A DNA stretch of 44,696 nt from Sedimentisphaerales bacterium (GTDB lineage: Bacteria > Planctomycetota > Phycisphaerae > Sedimentisphaerales > Anaerobacaceae), in contig JAFGBG010000013.1 in the NCBI GenBank assembly GCA_016933295.1, positions 1 to 44,696 of the forward strand, written 5' to 3'. Below are positions 22,804 through 31,548 of this stretch, piece after piece (position 1 is the first letter of the stretch; the number at the start of each line of letters is the position of its first letter). A program made the position numbers and the translations under genes. The notes under the pieces were generated by a model, which ran no database searches, had not been told where the DNA came from, and saw only the letters and a program-made list of their open reading frames with translations.

Positions 22804-24792
22804 TCACTGATTGTGTCGGGTGATTATTATTTCTTCCTTCGTTTCCGGAGGGGTGGTTAGTTTTTCCAGAAGCCATAGTTCCGCTATAACCGCCGCAACG
22901 GCCAGCGGCATCATCGCGTACCCGCCGAAATCGTGGAATAATTTCTCCCATTGCTCTCCTTCGAGTATTGTGAAAAACACGGCCGTAATTGCCAGACGTA
23001 TGGTGTTGCACAGCAGGGCGATAGGCAGGCTTGAAATTAACAGGATTAGTTTTTCCCACCATGCCCGTTTGGCCAACAGTACGACCAATCCGGTAATTAC
23101 GAAAAAGGCAGTAATCATTCTCAGACCGTTACAGGCTTCGGCTACGGCAACGGTTGACTGGCCGATATGAATAATGTTGCCTTCCCGTATTATTTCATAG
23201 CCGGTCAATTCGAGCAAAAAAACCGCCGATGAAGTTGCCCAGCGTTGCAGGGGCAGTGACAGAGCCGCCTGAACTCTGTTGGGCCAGGGCAACATAAGAC
23301 ATAAGAACAATAATGTAGTCGCAACCTTTTTGAAAAGTTGCCAACCGAAAAGAAGCAGCACTAATGCCGCGATGCTCAAAGCGATGGATAATCTTTCAGC
23401 CGAGCCGTACACGAATATTTGTCCGGCAAGTCTTAGCAACTGTGCCAGGAGGAATATGAATACCCCGATAACCGAGGGCTTAATCGGACATTTTGAAATT
23501 GTCTCTTTTCTGGTCCATAGAATATAGATGGCCAGTAAAGGAACCAGTGTTCCGGAGGAGTATTCGTCGCTTCTCATCCATATTTTCCACAGGTTGACAA
23601 GGTCGGGCCAGTAAGACCAGAGAAAAGCACATAAGACCATGCTTAGCAGGAAGTAGCGAAAGATATCCCCGGAGCCGGATAGCGCCCGGGCCGGCAATAT
23701 TTTTGAAATTTTGCTTATGCGCGGCTGCATTGTTTGTTGTAATTTTGTCGCACTATCTTTTATCGTTTTTGATGAACGGGCCGGCGAAAGTTTCGGAACT
23801 TTTTGGGAGCTGCAGGCAATACTTTTATCCCGTGCCGCTGTGTTCGATTTTAGAATTGTATTGTAATCCATTACGCATCGTTGTACCTGACAATTTTTTT
23901 CGATTCGTGCTCCGTCCCAAAGGACGCTGTTGACCACGACGGTATTTTCGCCGATGGTAACATTATTTCCTATTATGGTCGGTCCGATTATAACCGCACC
24001 GTTCGATATGCCGGCACCTTTTAAGATTTTTACCGGCCCGCAAATTCTCGCGCCCGGCTCAACGTTTGTTTTATCGGCCGGCACGGTCCTTTGTCGGCCG
24101 ATATGTTGTCCCGGAACCTGTTCCGGGCGCGGCTCTGAAATTCTGTTGAGATAATCACCGACGGCATACAGATATTCCTGCCGGTTCCTGAAATTTCCGG
24201 CATGTTTTTTCAATGTCACTGCATGGACTTTTTTGCCTGCACGGAGCATTTTTGGAATCAGGCCTTCCTTGATGTCGGAGAAGCCATTTTTCGGTATGTA
24301 TTCTAAAACAGCCGGATTGCAGACGTAGATGCCGCAGGTTTGTCCTCTGTTTTTTTTGCCGCTCGGATTGGGATTTAAAAATACGGTCAGCTCGGCCCTG
24401 CCTTCGTGATGAGCGTTGATAAGCTCGTCGATTTCCGGAGGATTGATTATTGCGGCCGGGAAAACAAGCAGTAGCGAATCTTTGTCGTCACCGGCGGCGT
24501 TTCGAATACATCCGGCCGGTCCGACCGGCAACGGCTCATCGGGAAACTTCAGCTCAAGACGGGGATCCGCATGTATTGAATTGCGAAGCGAATACATGTC
24601 CTCGCTGTAGCAAATTGAGACCTGCTGTATCCCCTGATTCGCCAAATGAGTCAGCAAATGTTCTATTGCCGTATGTTCGGCCACCGGCCACAAGGCTCTC
24701 GGCAAACGTGTTGCGAGCGGATACCGTCCGAAGTCACGATTGCCGGACAGTATGATTGCCTTTATTCTGCCTGTTTTAGATTGATTGCTCAA
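22804..24792 (-). CDS. Nucleotidyltransferase/LbH-exosortase fusion protein
   Basis: A single 662-codon frame. Residues 10-215 resemble a sugar-nucleotide (NDP-sugar pyrophosphorylase) fold (KAIILSGNRDFGRYPLATR, RALWPVAEHTAIEHLL), but the GxGTRLxPLT..PK signature is replaced by SGNRDFGRYPLATRLPRALW, so catalysis is doubtful. Residues about 245-315 are hexapeptide repeats (NGAVIIGPTIIGNNVTIGEN). A linker follows. Residues about 376-645 are an exosortase with eight or so membrane helices and the catalytic triad: Cys554 in AEACNGLRM, Arg599 in NTIRLAI, His620 in FHDFGGYAMM. The start is TTG at 24792 with AAGGA upstream. Exosortases cleave and sort PEP-CTERM proteins. No EpsI gene follows. Confidence 0.9.
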   Translation of the reverse strand: MSNQSKTGRIKAIILSGNRDFGRYPLATRLPRALWPVAEHTAIEHLLTHLANQGIQQVSICYSEDMYSLRNSIHADPRLELKFPDEPLPVGPAGCIRNAAGDDKDSLLLVFPAAIINPPEIDELINAHHEGRAELTVFLNPNPSGKKNRGQTCGIYVCNPAVLEYIPKNGFSDIKEGLIPKMLRAGKKVHAVTLKKHAGNFRNRQEYLYAVGDYLNRISEPRPEQVPGQHIGRQRTVPADKTNVEPGARICGPVKILKGAGISNGAVIIGPTIIGNNVTIGENTVVVNSVLWDGARIEKNCQVQRCVMDYNTILKSNTAARDKSIACSSQKVPKLSPARSSKTIKDSATKLQQTMQPRISKISKILPARALSGSGDIFRYFLLSMVLCAFLWSYWPDLVNLWKIWMRSDEYSSGTLVPLLAIYILWTRKETISKCPIKPSVIGVFIFLLAQLLRLAGQIFVYGSAERLSIALSIAALVLLLFGWQLFKKVATTLLFLCLMLPWPNRVQAALSLPLQRWATSSAVFLLELTGYEIIREGNIIHIGQSTVAVAEACNGLRMITAFFVITGLVVLLAKRAWWEKLILLISSLPIALLCNTIRLAITAVFFTILEGEQWEKLFHDFGGYAMMPLAVAAVIAELWLLEKLTTPPETKEEIIITRHNQ

Positions 24793-24923
24793 TTAGAAGT
24801 AATCCTTATGCTTTCTTTTTTAGGGAATTTTCCATCTTCAGAGGCCGCAAAACCGGGATTTTGTGCCGCATCAGTTTTTTGATAATTTTTCGTATCATCG
24901 AGATAGATAAGAATATATGTGCA

Positions 24924-25949
24924 TTAATGCTTCTGCCTGTTCTCCGATAGTTCGTTGATATGATTATTCCACATATCAAGCAGTTCGAGCTCCCGCCGGT
25001 CAACCCGGTCTTTGGCGACAAGTATTTCGTAACATAGCCTGAGATTTGCGGCGATTTTGTCTGCGCCGGGCTCAAGATCGAGACGCTCGAATTCACGGCA
25101 TATTTCGGCGTTGTTAAGATAGCCCGGTATTTCGTCCCTGAAGTCACGCATCAGGTTGTGTTCGTTGCGTTGCTGCCACACGGAAGGTTCATGGAAAAGA
25201 ATCCCCCAGCCGTTAACCTTCGCGATTCGCTGGGCAACGAATCCTCGCCAGATATCCGTCATACGAAACGAACAGTAAGACGGCAGATAAAGCAATGCGA
25301 ATGCATCGCGCCACCATGTAGTGTTCTGGCTGTTGAACGGGCACCATGTCTCTTTTGAAATCGCTACATATCTGTCTTTGAAAAATGATTGCGGCAGCGG
25401 CAGAATTAGACGGTAAATAGCATCGACGTCCGGATTTTCGTCGGCCAGTCCCTGCTGGATAGGGCAGTCCATGTCTCTGACATTAAGAGATTCCAACGAT
25501 ATCGGCTCGTTGTTAATTTCTTCAAGTGGTATTCCCCGCGGCCAGATGTTCGCATCGGTAAAATAGCGATAGATATTCACCCAGCCCGGTTTTTCGACCG
25601 TTTTGACCCTCAGGTTTCGCCTGCGCTGCCGCCAGAAAGTATCGTAGGGTATGTTATCGTCATCGGTTTCGACTATGATTGAGGCGCCGTTTTTGATGGC
25701 TATAAGATAGCCGATGTTCTTTCTGGCATAATGTTTTCTGGGACACATCTGTGCGAATTCGAAGCCGGTTTTAATCTGATCTTCGAGATTGTAGAAGTCA
25801 CATCCGTCGATGTAAAAGTCCGAAGGACTGGATTCGTCGCCTATAACAATGAATCGATATCCTTTTTGTTTACAGCCTTCGGCAATTTCGGTCATAGCTC
25901 GATTTGGAGCTGAGACGGATGTTATGACCACAGCAATATGTTCGTCCAT
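24924..25949 (-). CDS. STELLO-family (DUF288) glycosyltransferase-like protein
   Basis: A 341 aa cytoplasmic protein. Blocks VVITSVSAPNRAMTEIAEGC, FIVIGDESSPSDF, HYARKNIGYLIAIKNGASII then VETDDDN (a DxD-like metal site), and YLPSYCSFRMTDIWRGFVAQ match the STELLO/DUF288 family. Those proteins, best known from plant Golgi, are glycosyltransferase-like and their exact reaction is not settled. AAGGAC precedes the ATG. It sits between the GT2 gene and the exosortase fusion in the same orientation (131 bases before the latter). The role here is inferred to be sugar addition to the envelope glycan or to protein. I am fairly sure of the family. Confidence 0.8.
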   Translation of the reverse strand: MDEHIAVVITSVSAPNRAMTEIAEGCKQKGYRFIVIGDESSPSDFYIDGCDFYNLEDQIKTGFEFAQMCPRKHYARKNIGYLIAIKNGASIIVETDDDNIPYDTFWRQRRRNLRVKTVEKPGWVNIYRYFTDANIWPRGIPLEEINNEPISLESLNVRDMDCPIQQGLADENPDVDAIYRLILPLPQSFFKDRYVAISKETWCPFNSQNTTWWRDAFALLYLPSYCSFRMTDIWRGFVAQRIAKVNGWGILFHEPSVWQQRNEHNLMRDFRDEIPGYLNNAEICREFERLDLEPGADKIAANLRLCYEILVAKDRVDRRELELLDMWNNHINELSENRQKH

Positions 25950-25974
25950 ATATAGTCCTTATTGGCTTGACGGC

Positions 25975-26718
25975 TTATAAATTACCGAGCAAGCGCAATT
26001 TAAATAGTCGGAAAAGATTTTTGAAAGCGTCCTTTAGTACAATCGCATTAACACTGTCACTCGGTGTGCGATAACGGATTGGAACTTCTGTTATACGAAA
26101 CTTGCGGCAGTGGACTTTTATTTCGGTTTGGAAAAAATGGCCCCTGGATTTTATCCCTTTTTTCAGGATGGTCTCAAGGCCCGCGCGAGTGAACATCTCA
26201 AAGCCGCTGGTCATGTCTTTAAGCTTTGTTCCGAGCAGAATATTAACAAGAATAGTGCCGCCCCGGCTTATAATACGACGCTTTAACGGGGCGTCCAGCA
26301 TTTCGCCGCCTTTGCAGAATCTGCTGCCGAAAACACAGTCATAGCCCTGAAGCATTTTCTCGAACAATCGCGGTATTTCAGACGGCTCGTGGCTGAAACC
26401 GGCATCGATTTCGAGTATCCAGTCGCAGCCGGCGTCCAAAGCTTCGTTGTAGCCTCGAACGTAGGCGTCAACCACGCATTTGTTTTCCGGCGCCCAGATA
26501 ACTTTAAGTTGAGGCAGTTGTCCGGCCAAATCTTTGAGTAAATCTATGGTTCCGTCCTTGCAGGCATTGTCAAACACGGCAAAGAAAGTCACCTGTTTGA
26601 ATTCGCCGCACTGTTCCAATACAAGATTTACGAATTTGACGGAAGTTTGCCGCTCGTTGGCCATCGGGCATACGATACCCAAACTGATATCACTAAATTT
26701 CAGGTTTGGATTTTCCAA
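25975..26718 (-). CDS. Glycosyltransferase family 2, dolichol/polyprenyl-phosphate sugar synthase type
   Basis: A 247 aa protein with a GT2 fold: LGIVCPMANERQTSVKF, FFAVFDNACKDGTIDLL, and WILEIDAGFSHEPSEIP, then FGSRFCKGG. These are the usual blocks of the DPM1-like subgroup that transfers a sugar from a nucleotide to polyprenyl phosphate. No C-terminal membrane helices. Start is TTG at 26718, with AGGAG 9 bases upstream. The gap to the STELLO gene is 25 bases. Its lipid-sugar product could feed the neighbouring GT-C membrane transferase. Confidence 0.88.
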   Translation of the reverse strand: MENPNLKFSDISLGIVCPMANERQTSVKFVNLVLEQCGEFKQVTFFAVFDNACKDGTIDLLKDLAGQLPQLKVIWAPENKCVVDAYVRGYNEALDAGCDWILEIDAGFSHEPSEIPRLFEKMLQGYDCVFGSRFCKGGEMLDAPLKRRIISRGGTILVNILLGTKLKDMTSGFEMFTRAGLETILKKGIKSRGHFFQTEIKVHCRKFRITEVPIRYRTPSDSVNAIVLKDAFKNLFRLFKLRLLGNL

Positions 26719-26784
26719 AAATAATGCTCCTGAACAAAAAACCGGAAAATAAAAGTTGTGCGGTTATATTAAGAAGTCTGTTTT

Positions 26785-28233
26785 CTATTTAAGAGGAATT
26801 TGTTTTTCCGAATTTTCTGTAAAGTTATTAAGAACGGTTTTCCTGAAAAAAACTTTTGTGAATTTCTTCCATGGGCCTTTTTCAATATACATATAATCCT
26901 TCTGCTTCGCCATCATATCGGTATCCACGTACCATAGCTTATTTTTCAGATAGATTTTCTTTTCCTGTGATAGGTCGGGAATATCGATCATCCTTGAGTG
27001 ACATGATATTAATGCGGGGCTCGAAGGTGAGAAGTATTCTGTTACCTGTTTTCCTAAACAGACATGCATACCGGTATAAGCGGCAAGAAGAAGAATTGCC
27101 AAAACCAGGCATTTTTTTGTCTCTGTTGAAATTAGCAGAAAACAGATAATAAATGCCGTTCCGAGGGTCGCTATGTATTCGGTGCGAACAGATGGATTAA
27201 AAGCAGTATGTACGGAGAAAAGTAGTATCCAGATTAGTCCACCCGACAGGAATGGTTTATTTGGCCGGAAGCGACCTTTATTACGGATTGCAAGAGACAG
27301 AATCAAACTCGCTCCCACGAGCGTTCCCACAATAAGACCCGTCCAGGAAAGAAACAGTTCCAAAGGTAAATAACTATAAAATATGCCCTCGATGTAGTGC
27401 ATCATCATCTTTATGAGTTTTATCATTAACGGGCAGCTATAAACGATTTTATCATTGCTGTTATACGGGAATAAATCAATTCCCGCCGTAGGGCCCTGGG
27501 CGAGTATTTTTAGAGATATATAACTTATCAAAAAAATCAGAGGCAAAAAGATGGCAACGCAGTTTTTCCATGAGCGGCAGATTTTTTGCCCTGAGCGTTT
27601 ATATTGATAAGCGGTAATTGCCGCCGCGCCGATCGGCCATAACATTCCGACTTCTTTCGCCATTGTAGAAACGGACCAGGATATACATGCTAATACCGCA
27701 AAAACAAGCGAATATTTTTTGTTTTTTAGAAGAAATATCCATGCGAGGGTCGCAAGGAGCAGGAATAACATGGCAAGAAGGTCGTTACATTCGCTGATCC
27801 AGATACATGAGTACGTGTTACCGGCCATAAGGATCCACAGAGACACCGTCGCAACAGCGATAGATCTTTTGATTCCCGTTGCCGAGATTACAATAGACGC
27901 CAGCCAGGCATTTGCCACGTATAAGATAAGACTGACAGTATGCATTGCATGGGGATTCAGACCAAATATAGTGTATTGTAGTGAAAGCCAGAGGGTCCAT
28001 GTGGGGCGCCAATAGTAGAAGTACTGATCCCAGAAACTCCAGTTGCCGATACCTTTGAGTAATCTTATATCCTCACGAGCGAATCCGAACGTTAATGCGT
28101 CGCCGTGGGTTATCAAGACCAAAAGTCCCAGAAATATCAAAAGAAAAAAGTTGGAATTCCAGATTCCTGTTATATCTCGACTTCCGGACATTTGAAATTC
28201 TGCGGGTGATTGTGTTAGAGTATTTTTATTCAT
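26785..28233 (-). CDS. Polytopic membrane GT-C-like glycosyltransferase
   Basis: A 482 aa protein with about ten to twelve hydrophobic helices. The first periplasmic loop has FAREDIRLLKGIGNW then YYWRPTWTLWLSLQYTIFGL, which resembles Tmtc/ArnT-like GT-C enzymes where an acidic pair in the first loop (ED here) binds the lipid-phosphate sugar. Such enzymes move a sugar from a polyprenyl carrier to a glycan or protein outside the membrane. It is downstream of PssD and upstream of the DPM-like GT2, the gene that could make its donor. The exact substrate cannot be seen. No clear ribosome site at the ATG. Confidence 0.7.
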   Translation of the reverse strand: MNKNTLTQSPAEFQMSGSRDITGIWNSNFFLLIFLGLLVLITHGDALTFGFAREDIRLLKGIGNWSFWDQYFYYWRPTWTLWLSLQYTIFGLNPHAMHTVSLILYVANAWLASIVISATGIKRSIAVATVSLWILMAGNTYSCIWISECNDLLAMLFLLLATLAWIFLLKNKKYSLVFAVLACISWSVSTMAKEVGMLWPIGAAAITAYQYKRSGQKICRSWKNCVAIFLPLIFLISYISLKILAQGPTAGIDLFPYNSNDKIVYSCPLMIKLIKMMMHYIEGIFYSYLPLELFLSWTGLIVGTLVGASLILSLAIRNKGRFRPNKPFLSGGLIWILLFSVHTAFNPSVRTEYIATLGTAFIICFLLISTETKKCLVLAILLLAAYTGMHVCLGKQVTEYFSPSSPALISCHSRMIDIPDLSQEKKIYLKNKLWYVDTDMMAKQKDYMYIEKGPWKKFTKVFFRKTVLNNFTENSEKQIPLK

Positions 28234-28279
28234 TAGTGTTTTTTATACTAATATATTATTCCAGATAAAATCGACATGT

Positions 28280-28759
28280 TTATATCACTGCGCCGATGAA
28301 CTCTACATTATTGTATTTTTTTACAAGCTCGGGCCACTGCACCAGGAACAAATCGGCGATGTATCTGACCATTCTGCCGGAAAGCGAAATTTTCCGGACG
28401 TTCGTGATACTATCAATCCAAACGATTCTCGCCCCGTTTAGTTTTGCAAGAAAGCACATCATACAACCTGCCGCAGCGCCGGTGCTTATGACAACATTGG
28501 GTTTTTCCCTGAATATTATTTTCAAGCACCTGAGAAATACCTTCAGCACCTGTATCGGCTGTTGCCGATTGCATTCTCCGACGACATAAACATTTCCGGA
28601 TGACTGAAGTTTTTCCTGTACGACCGGAACCGTGGTAATAAAATGTGTCTGAAATTGTTTCCAGCTTTCCGAGAGCCTCAGCAGTTCCGTTAAATGCCCG
28701 CCGCCCGAGGCGACGAGGCAGATTTTTAAGTTTTTATCTTTATGCAATTGCCTGTTCAT
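28280..28759 (-). CDS. pssD: PssD/Alg14-like glycosyltransferase subunit
   Basis: A 159 aa protein starting from ATG 28759 (a TTG eight codons earlier is possible). KICLVASGGGHLTELLRLSE, FREKPNVVISTGAAAGCMMC, GARIVWIDSI are the Alg14/PssD hallmarks. Alg14 is the membrane-attached, acceptor-binding half of a two-part GT1/GT28 enzyme; the donor-binding half (PssE/Alg13) is two genes upstream. The 5' end overlaps the 3' end of the TuaH-like GT by about 20 bases. No good ribosome site is seen, consistent with translational coupling. Confidence 0.88.
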   Translation of the reverse strand: MNRQLHKDKNLKICLVASGGGHLTELLRLSESWKQFQTHFITTVPVVQEKLQSSGNVYVVGECNRQQPIQVLKVFLRCLKIIFREKPNVVISTGAAAGCMMCFLAKLNGARIVWIDSITNVRKISLSGRMVRYIADLFLVQWPELVKKYNNVEFIGAVI

Positions 28760-29945
28760 TTTTGTCGGATTGTTTATTTTCAAATAATTCGTTCAGGACG
28801 AGTTCGGCCTTGCTGTCCCAGGAAGAATCTTTGACTTTCTCTCTTCTTTTATCCATAAGTTCAGGATTGTCTTCGGAAATTGCTCTTTCGATACATGCGG
28901 CGAAACTTTCCGGCGTTTTTGCTTCGTAAACAATTTCGAGATAATCGTTTAGTTGAGGAAACGGCGTGCTGACCACCGGTTTTCCCATGGCCAGATATTC
29001 TTTCAATTTTAAGGGATTAACCGCCTCGGCCCATCGACTCTGTCTCAATGGTAAAAGTGCCACGTCGAATTTTCTGCCGTAATCGGGTATAAGTTCATAA
29101 GCTTTCTGCCCCAACATCCGGACGTTTTTCCGTGCTCTGAGGGCGGAGCAATCGGTTTGTTCTCTTCCAATAATAACAAAAGACATGTGCGGCAAAAGGT
29201 CCGCTACTTTGCCCAGAAATTCGATATCAGGATTGCATTCGTCAATGCTGCCGATAAAGCCTATAATGGGTTTCGGGATGTCGGAGATATCGGAAAGCCC
29301 GGCGGTGTTTTGTGACGGCGAGGCGAACATTTCGAAATCGACTCCATGATCGAGATAGAAAGCTTTCTTACACTGGCCGGCTTCCTCTTCGTATAACTTT
29401 TGGTTCACAAAAATTGTAAGGTCGGCTTTGGTTTTAAGTTCCCGGTCGAAGCTTTTGACCTTCTCGATATCTACGCCGGGGAAATCTTCGAAGCGGTCGG
29501 TCCGCTGATAAACCATTTTTTTCTTTTTCATTTTTATCGCCATATCGCAGGCCGGCGGGCAGGCCACCCAAACGACGGACACATCCATTCCTATTCTGCG
29601 TTTGACGCATCCGATTTGAGAACGCAGGAGCAATTCGTTGATTGGTTTCGCCCAGCCGATATGCTGGACCGGCAGAGAAAACGGGCTATAGACCCAAAAA
29701 TTCTCACTCGGTTTTTTAAGTCCGTTGAAGATACTTTTCGCTTTTCGTGCGAATCTCTGAATGAATTTTCGACCCTGACCGATATTAAGTTTTTGCATGA
29801 CGATAGAGTTTATATAAAGCGCCTTGCCTTTTTGGGCAAAACGCCGCATTAACTGCATATCGATATGCCCGCGGTTATGATACCACCAGTCCTCGCCGCC
29901 GAAACATAGTACATCGATTTTTGCCGCATCTCGAATATCAGTCAT
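28740..29945 (-). CDS. TuaH-like glycosyltransferase (GT-B fold)
   Basis: A 401 aa GT-B protein. CFGGEDWWYHNRGHIDMQLM opens the family, then DVSVVWVACPPACDMA, VYQRTDRFEDFPGVD, FIGSIDECNPDIEFLGKVA, RKNVRMLGQKAYELIPDYGR and LKLKEYLAMGKPVVSTPFPQ match teichuronic acid-type TuaH glycosyltransferases. Its start overlaps the stop of PssE by 8 bases, and its stop overlaps the PssD start, so the three are one tight translational unit. The sugar is not predictable. Confidence in a GT-B fold is high. Confidence 0.88.
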   Translation of the reverse strand: MTDIRDAAKIDVLCFGGEDWWYHNRGHIDMQLMRRFAQKGKALYINSIVMQKLNIGQGRKFIQRFARKAKSIFNGLKKPSENFWVYSPFSLPVQHIGWAKPINELLLRSQIGCVKRRIGMDVSVVWVACPPACDMAIKMKKKKMVYQRTDRFEDFPGVDIEKVKSFDRELKTKADLTIFVNQKLYEEEAGQCKKAFYLDHGVDFEMFASPSQNTAGLSDISDIPKPIIGFIGSIDECNPDIEFLGKVADLLPHMSFVIIGREQTDCSALRARKNVRMLGQKAYELIPDYGRKFDVALLPLRQSRWAEAVNPLKLKEYLAMGKPVVSTPFPQLNDYLEIVYEAKTPESFAACIERAISEDNPELMDKRREKVKDSSWDSKAELVLNELFENKQSDKNEQAIA

Positions 29946-30471
29946 TGCTAATCACAGGGCTTTTTAAAGAAAAGCCTCTCCTTTTTTTTGATGCAAGCTC
30001 GTTAAGAAATTTTGAAATTCGCTCGGCAACTTTCTCGGCCTGTGTATTTCGCTTTTTAGGCTTGAATGATTTTAGGGCTTCAATTTTTTCCACCAGCTCG
30101 CTGACATCGTACGCCGCTAAAAGATAACCGGACAGCTCGAACTTGTTCACGATGTCCACCTGGTGGTCGTTTACTACTTCGCCGTATTTTCGAAGTCTTG
30201 GCATAACCAGAAGCGGCTTTGCCTCATCCAGAGCCATTGTTATAGAGCCTATGCCGGCGTGACTTATGACTTTCGACGCTTTTTTCATCCATTGGTCGAA
30301 TTCTTTTTTTTCCAAAAAGTCGGTGTATTTCTCGAAGTTTTGGGGCCGGTAAGAGCTTTGTCCCGTCTGAGCCCATATTTCCTCCTCGATGAGTTTTTGC
30401 CCGATTGCTTCATCGACGGCTTTTACCAGCCGATCGAAAGGAAATTGTGTTCCGACCGTTAAAAAAATCAT
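29938..30471 (-). CDS. pssE: PssE/Alg13-like glycosyltransferase subunit
   Basis: A 177 aa protein beginning MIFLTVGTQFPFDRLVKAVD, the conserved start of PssE/Alg13, with later SHAGIGSITMALDEAKPLLV, PRLRKYGEVVNDHQ, the donor nucleotide-binding end of the GT28 fold. It would pair with PssD/Alg14 at the membrane to move a sugar (in PssDE and Alg13/14 systems, GlcA or GlcNAc) to a lipid-linked acceptor. ATG overlaps the previous gene's stop (ATGA). The usual neighbour pssD is separated by the TuaH-like gene. The frame, start and overlap are all consistent with real translation. Confidence 0.88.
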   Translation of the reverse strand: MIFLTVGTQFPFDRLVKAVDEAIGQKLIEEEIWAQTGQSSYRPQNFEKYTDFLEKKEFDQWMKKASKVISHAGIGSITMALDEAKPLLVMPRLRKYGEVVNDHQVDIVNKFELSGYLLAAYDVSELVEKIEALKSFKPKKRNTQAEKVAERISKFLNELASKKRRGFSLKSPVISND

Positions 30472-31490
30472 CTCGCTTTACCAACGCTTCCTTTTACCTG
30501 TGTAGTTTCGTGTTTATAAAGCTTATCTTTTACAACTTCTTTGTTCATCAGCAGTTTCTTCCAGTTGGTAAGGCAGTAAAAACTTCCGGCCAGATAAGTT
30601 TTTGCCGTATCGATTGAATTTTTACTGTCATTTTTATCAAGTAAAGCCTTTACCAGCCAATAAGGTACCCGAATGAAGAAAAAGAGCGATACAATAAAGC
30701 GGGCAAAGGGAAATGTGAATTTGCTTCTGTGGAGTTTCATAAAGATTAAAATGCTACCGTATAATTGCAATTTAAATTCCTTAGACATTTGTCTCGTAGT
30801 TTGGCCGCCGTAATGAATTATTTCCGCCGCCGGCGTAAACAGAACCTTCCAGCCGTTTTTTCTGAAGCGATAACACCAGTCTGTTTCTTCGGCGTAAATG
30901 AAATACCGTTCGTCCAGAAAACCCACCTGTTCAATCGCCTCTTTGCGAACCAGCATATAACAGCCGGTTACTGAGCTGACCTCTCGGACGTCATTCCTGT
31001 CCCACCATGTCATGAACTCGCGTCCGAAAAATCTGCTCTTCGGGAAAATTTTGTATAAATACGTACTGGATAATAAAAGATTTAATATCGATGGAAACAT
31101 GAAGCATGTTGGTTGTAAGGTTTTGTCCGGATTGAGAGTTCTACAGCCAACAACTGCCGCTTCCGGGTGAGTGTCGGCAAATTCAATCGTTTTTGCTATC
31201 GCATTATCCAATACCACCGTATCCGAGTTAAGCAGCAGGGCATATCGTCCCTTTGCGATTTCCAGTCCCTGATTATTAGCCAGTACGAATCCCTTATTAT
31301 CGGTATTCTGTATGATTATGGTCTCGGGGAAATGCTCTTTGACCATTTCAACACTTCCATCTTTCGAAGCGTTGTCGACATAGATAATCTCGTATTCTAT
31401 GCCTTTTGTCTGTTTATAGATTGAATCCAGGCAATCGTATAATAAATCCCGGACATTCCAGGCAACAATGATGATGGATACGTCTTTCAA
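30468..31490 (-). CDS. Glycosyltransferase family 2, WbbL/rhamnosyltransferase type
   Basis: A 340 aa GT2: SIIIVAWNVRDLLYDCLDSI, EIIYVDNASKDGSVEMVKEH, NKGFVLANNQGLEIAKGRYA, LLLNSDTVV (the DxD region), SSVTGCYMLVRKEAIEQVGF and LDERYFIYAEETDWCYR form the WbbL pattern typical of rhamnosyltransferases. The C-terminal part carries a hydrophobic segment. Start is TTG at 31490 with AAGGAG 8 bases upstream. Its stop overlaps PssE. With the RfbC/RfbD-like genes next door, a rhamnose-type sugar is plausible, although no RfbA/RfbB is seen in the window. Confidence 0.9.
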   Translation of the reverse strand: MKDVSIIIVAWNVRDLLYDCLDSIYKQTKGIEYEIIYVDNASKDGSVEMVKEHFPETIIIQNTDNKGFVLANNQGLEIAKGRYALLLNSDTVVLDNAIAKTIEFADTHPEAAVVGCRTLNPDKTLQPTCFMFPSILNLLLSSTYLYKIFPKSRFFGREFMTWWDRNDVREVSSVTGCYMLVRKEAIEQVGFLDERYFIYAEETDWCYRFRKNGWKVLFTPAAEIIHYGGQTTRQMSKEFKLQLYGSILIFMKLHRSKFTFPFARFIVSLFFFIRVPYWLVKALLDKNDSKNSIDTAKTYLAGSFYCLTNWKKLLMNKEVVKDKLYKHETTQVKGSVGKAR

Positions 31491-31548
31491 AATCCCGTCT
31501 CCTTATACTTTAGGGATGTTTGCCGGCATGGACTACGTGCCGAAAGAT

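Noticed and set aside
22748-23062. 104-codon frame overlapping the end of the exosortase and the gap after it
   Set aside because: Considered as an EpsI remnant (ends SVSFTPVFLIVLRKLFKDYF) but most of it is an alternate frame of exosortase coding sequence, and it has no EpsI features.
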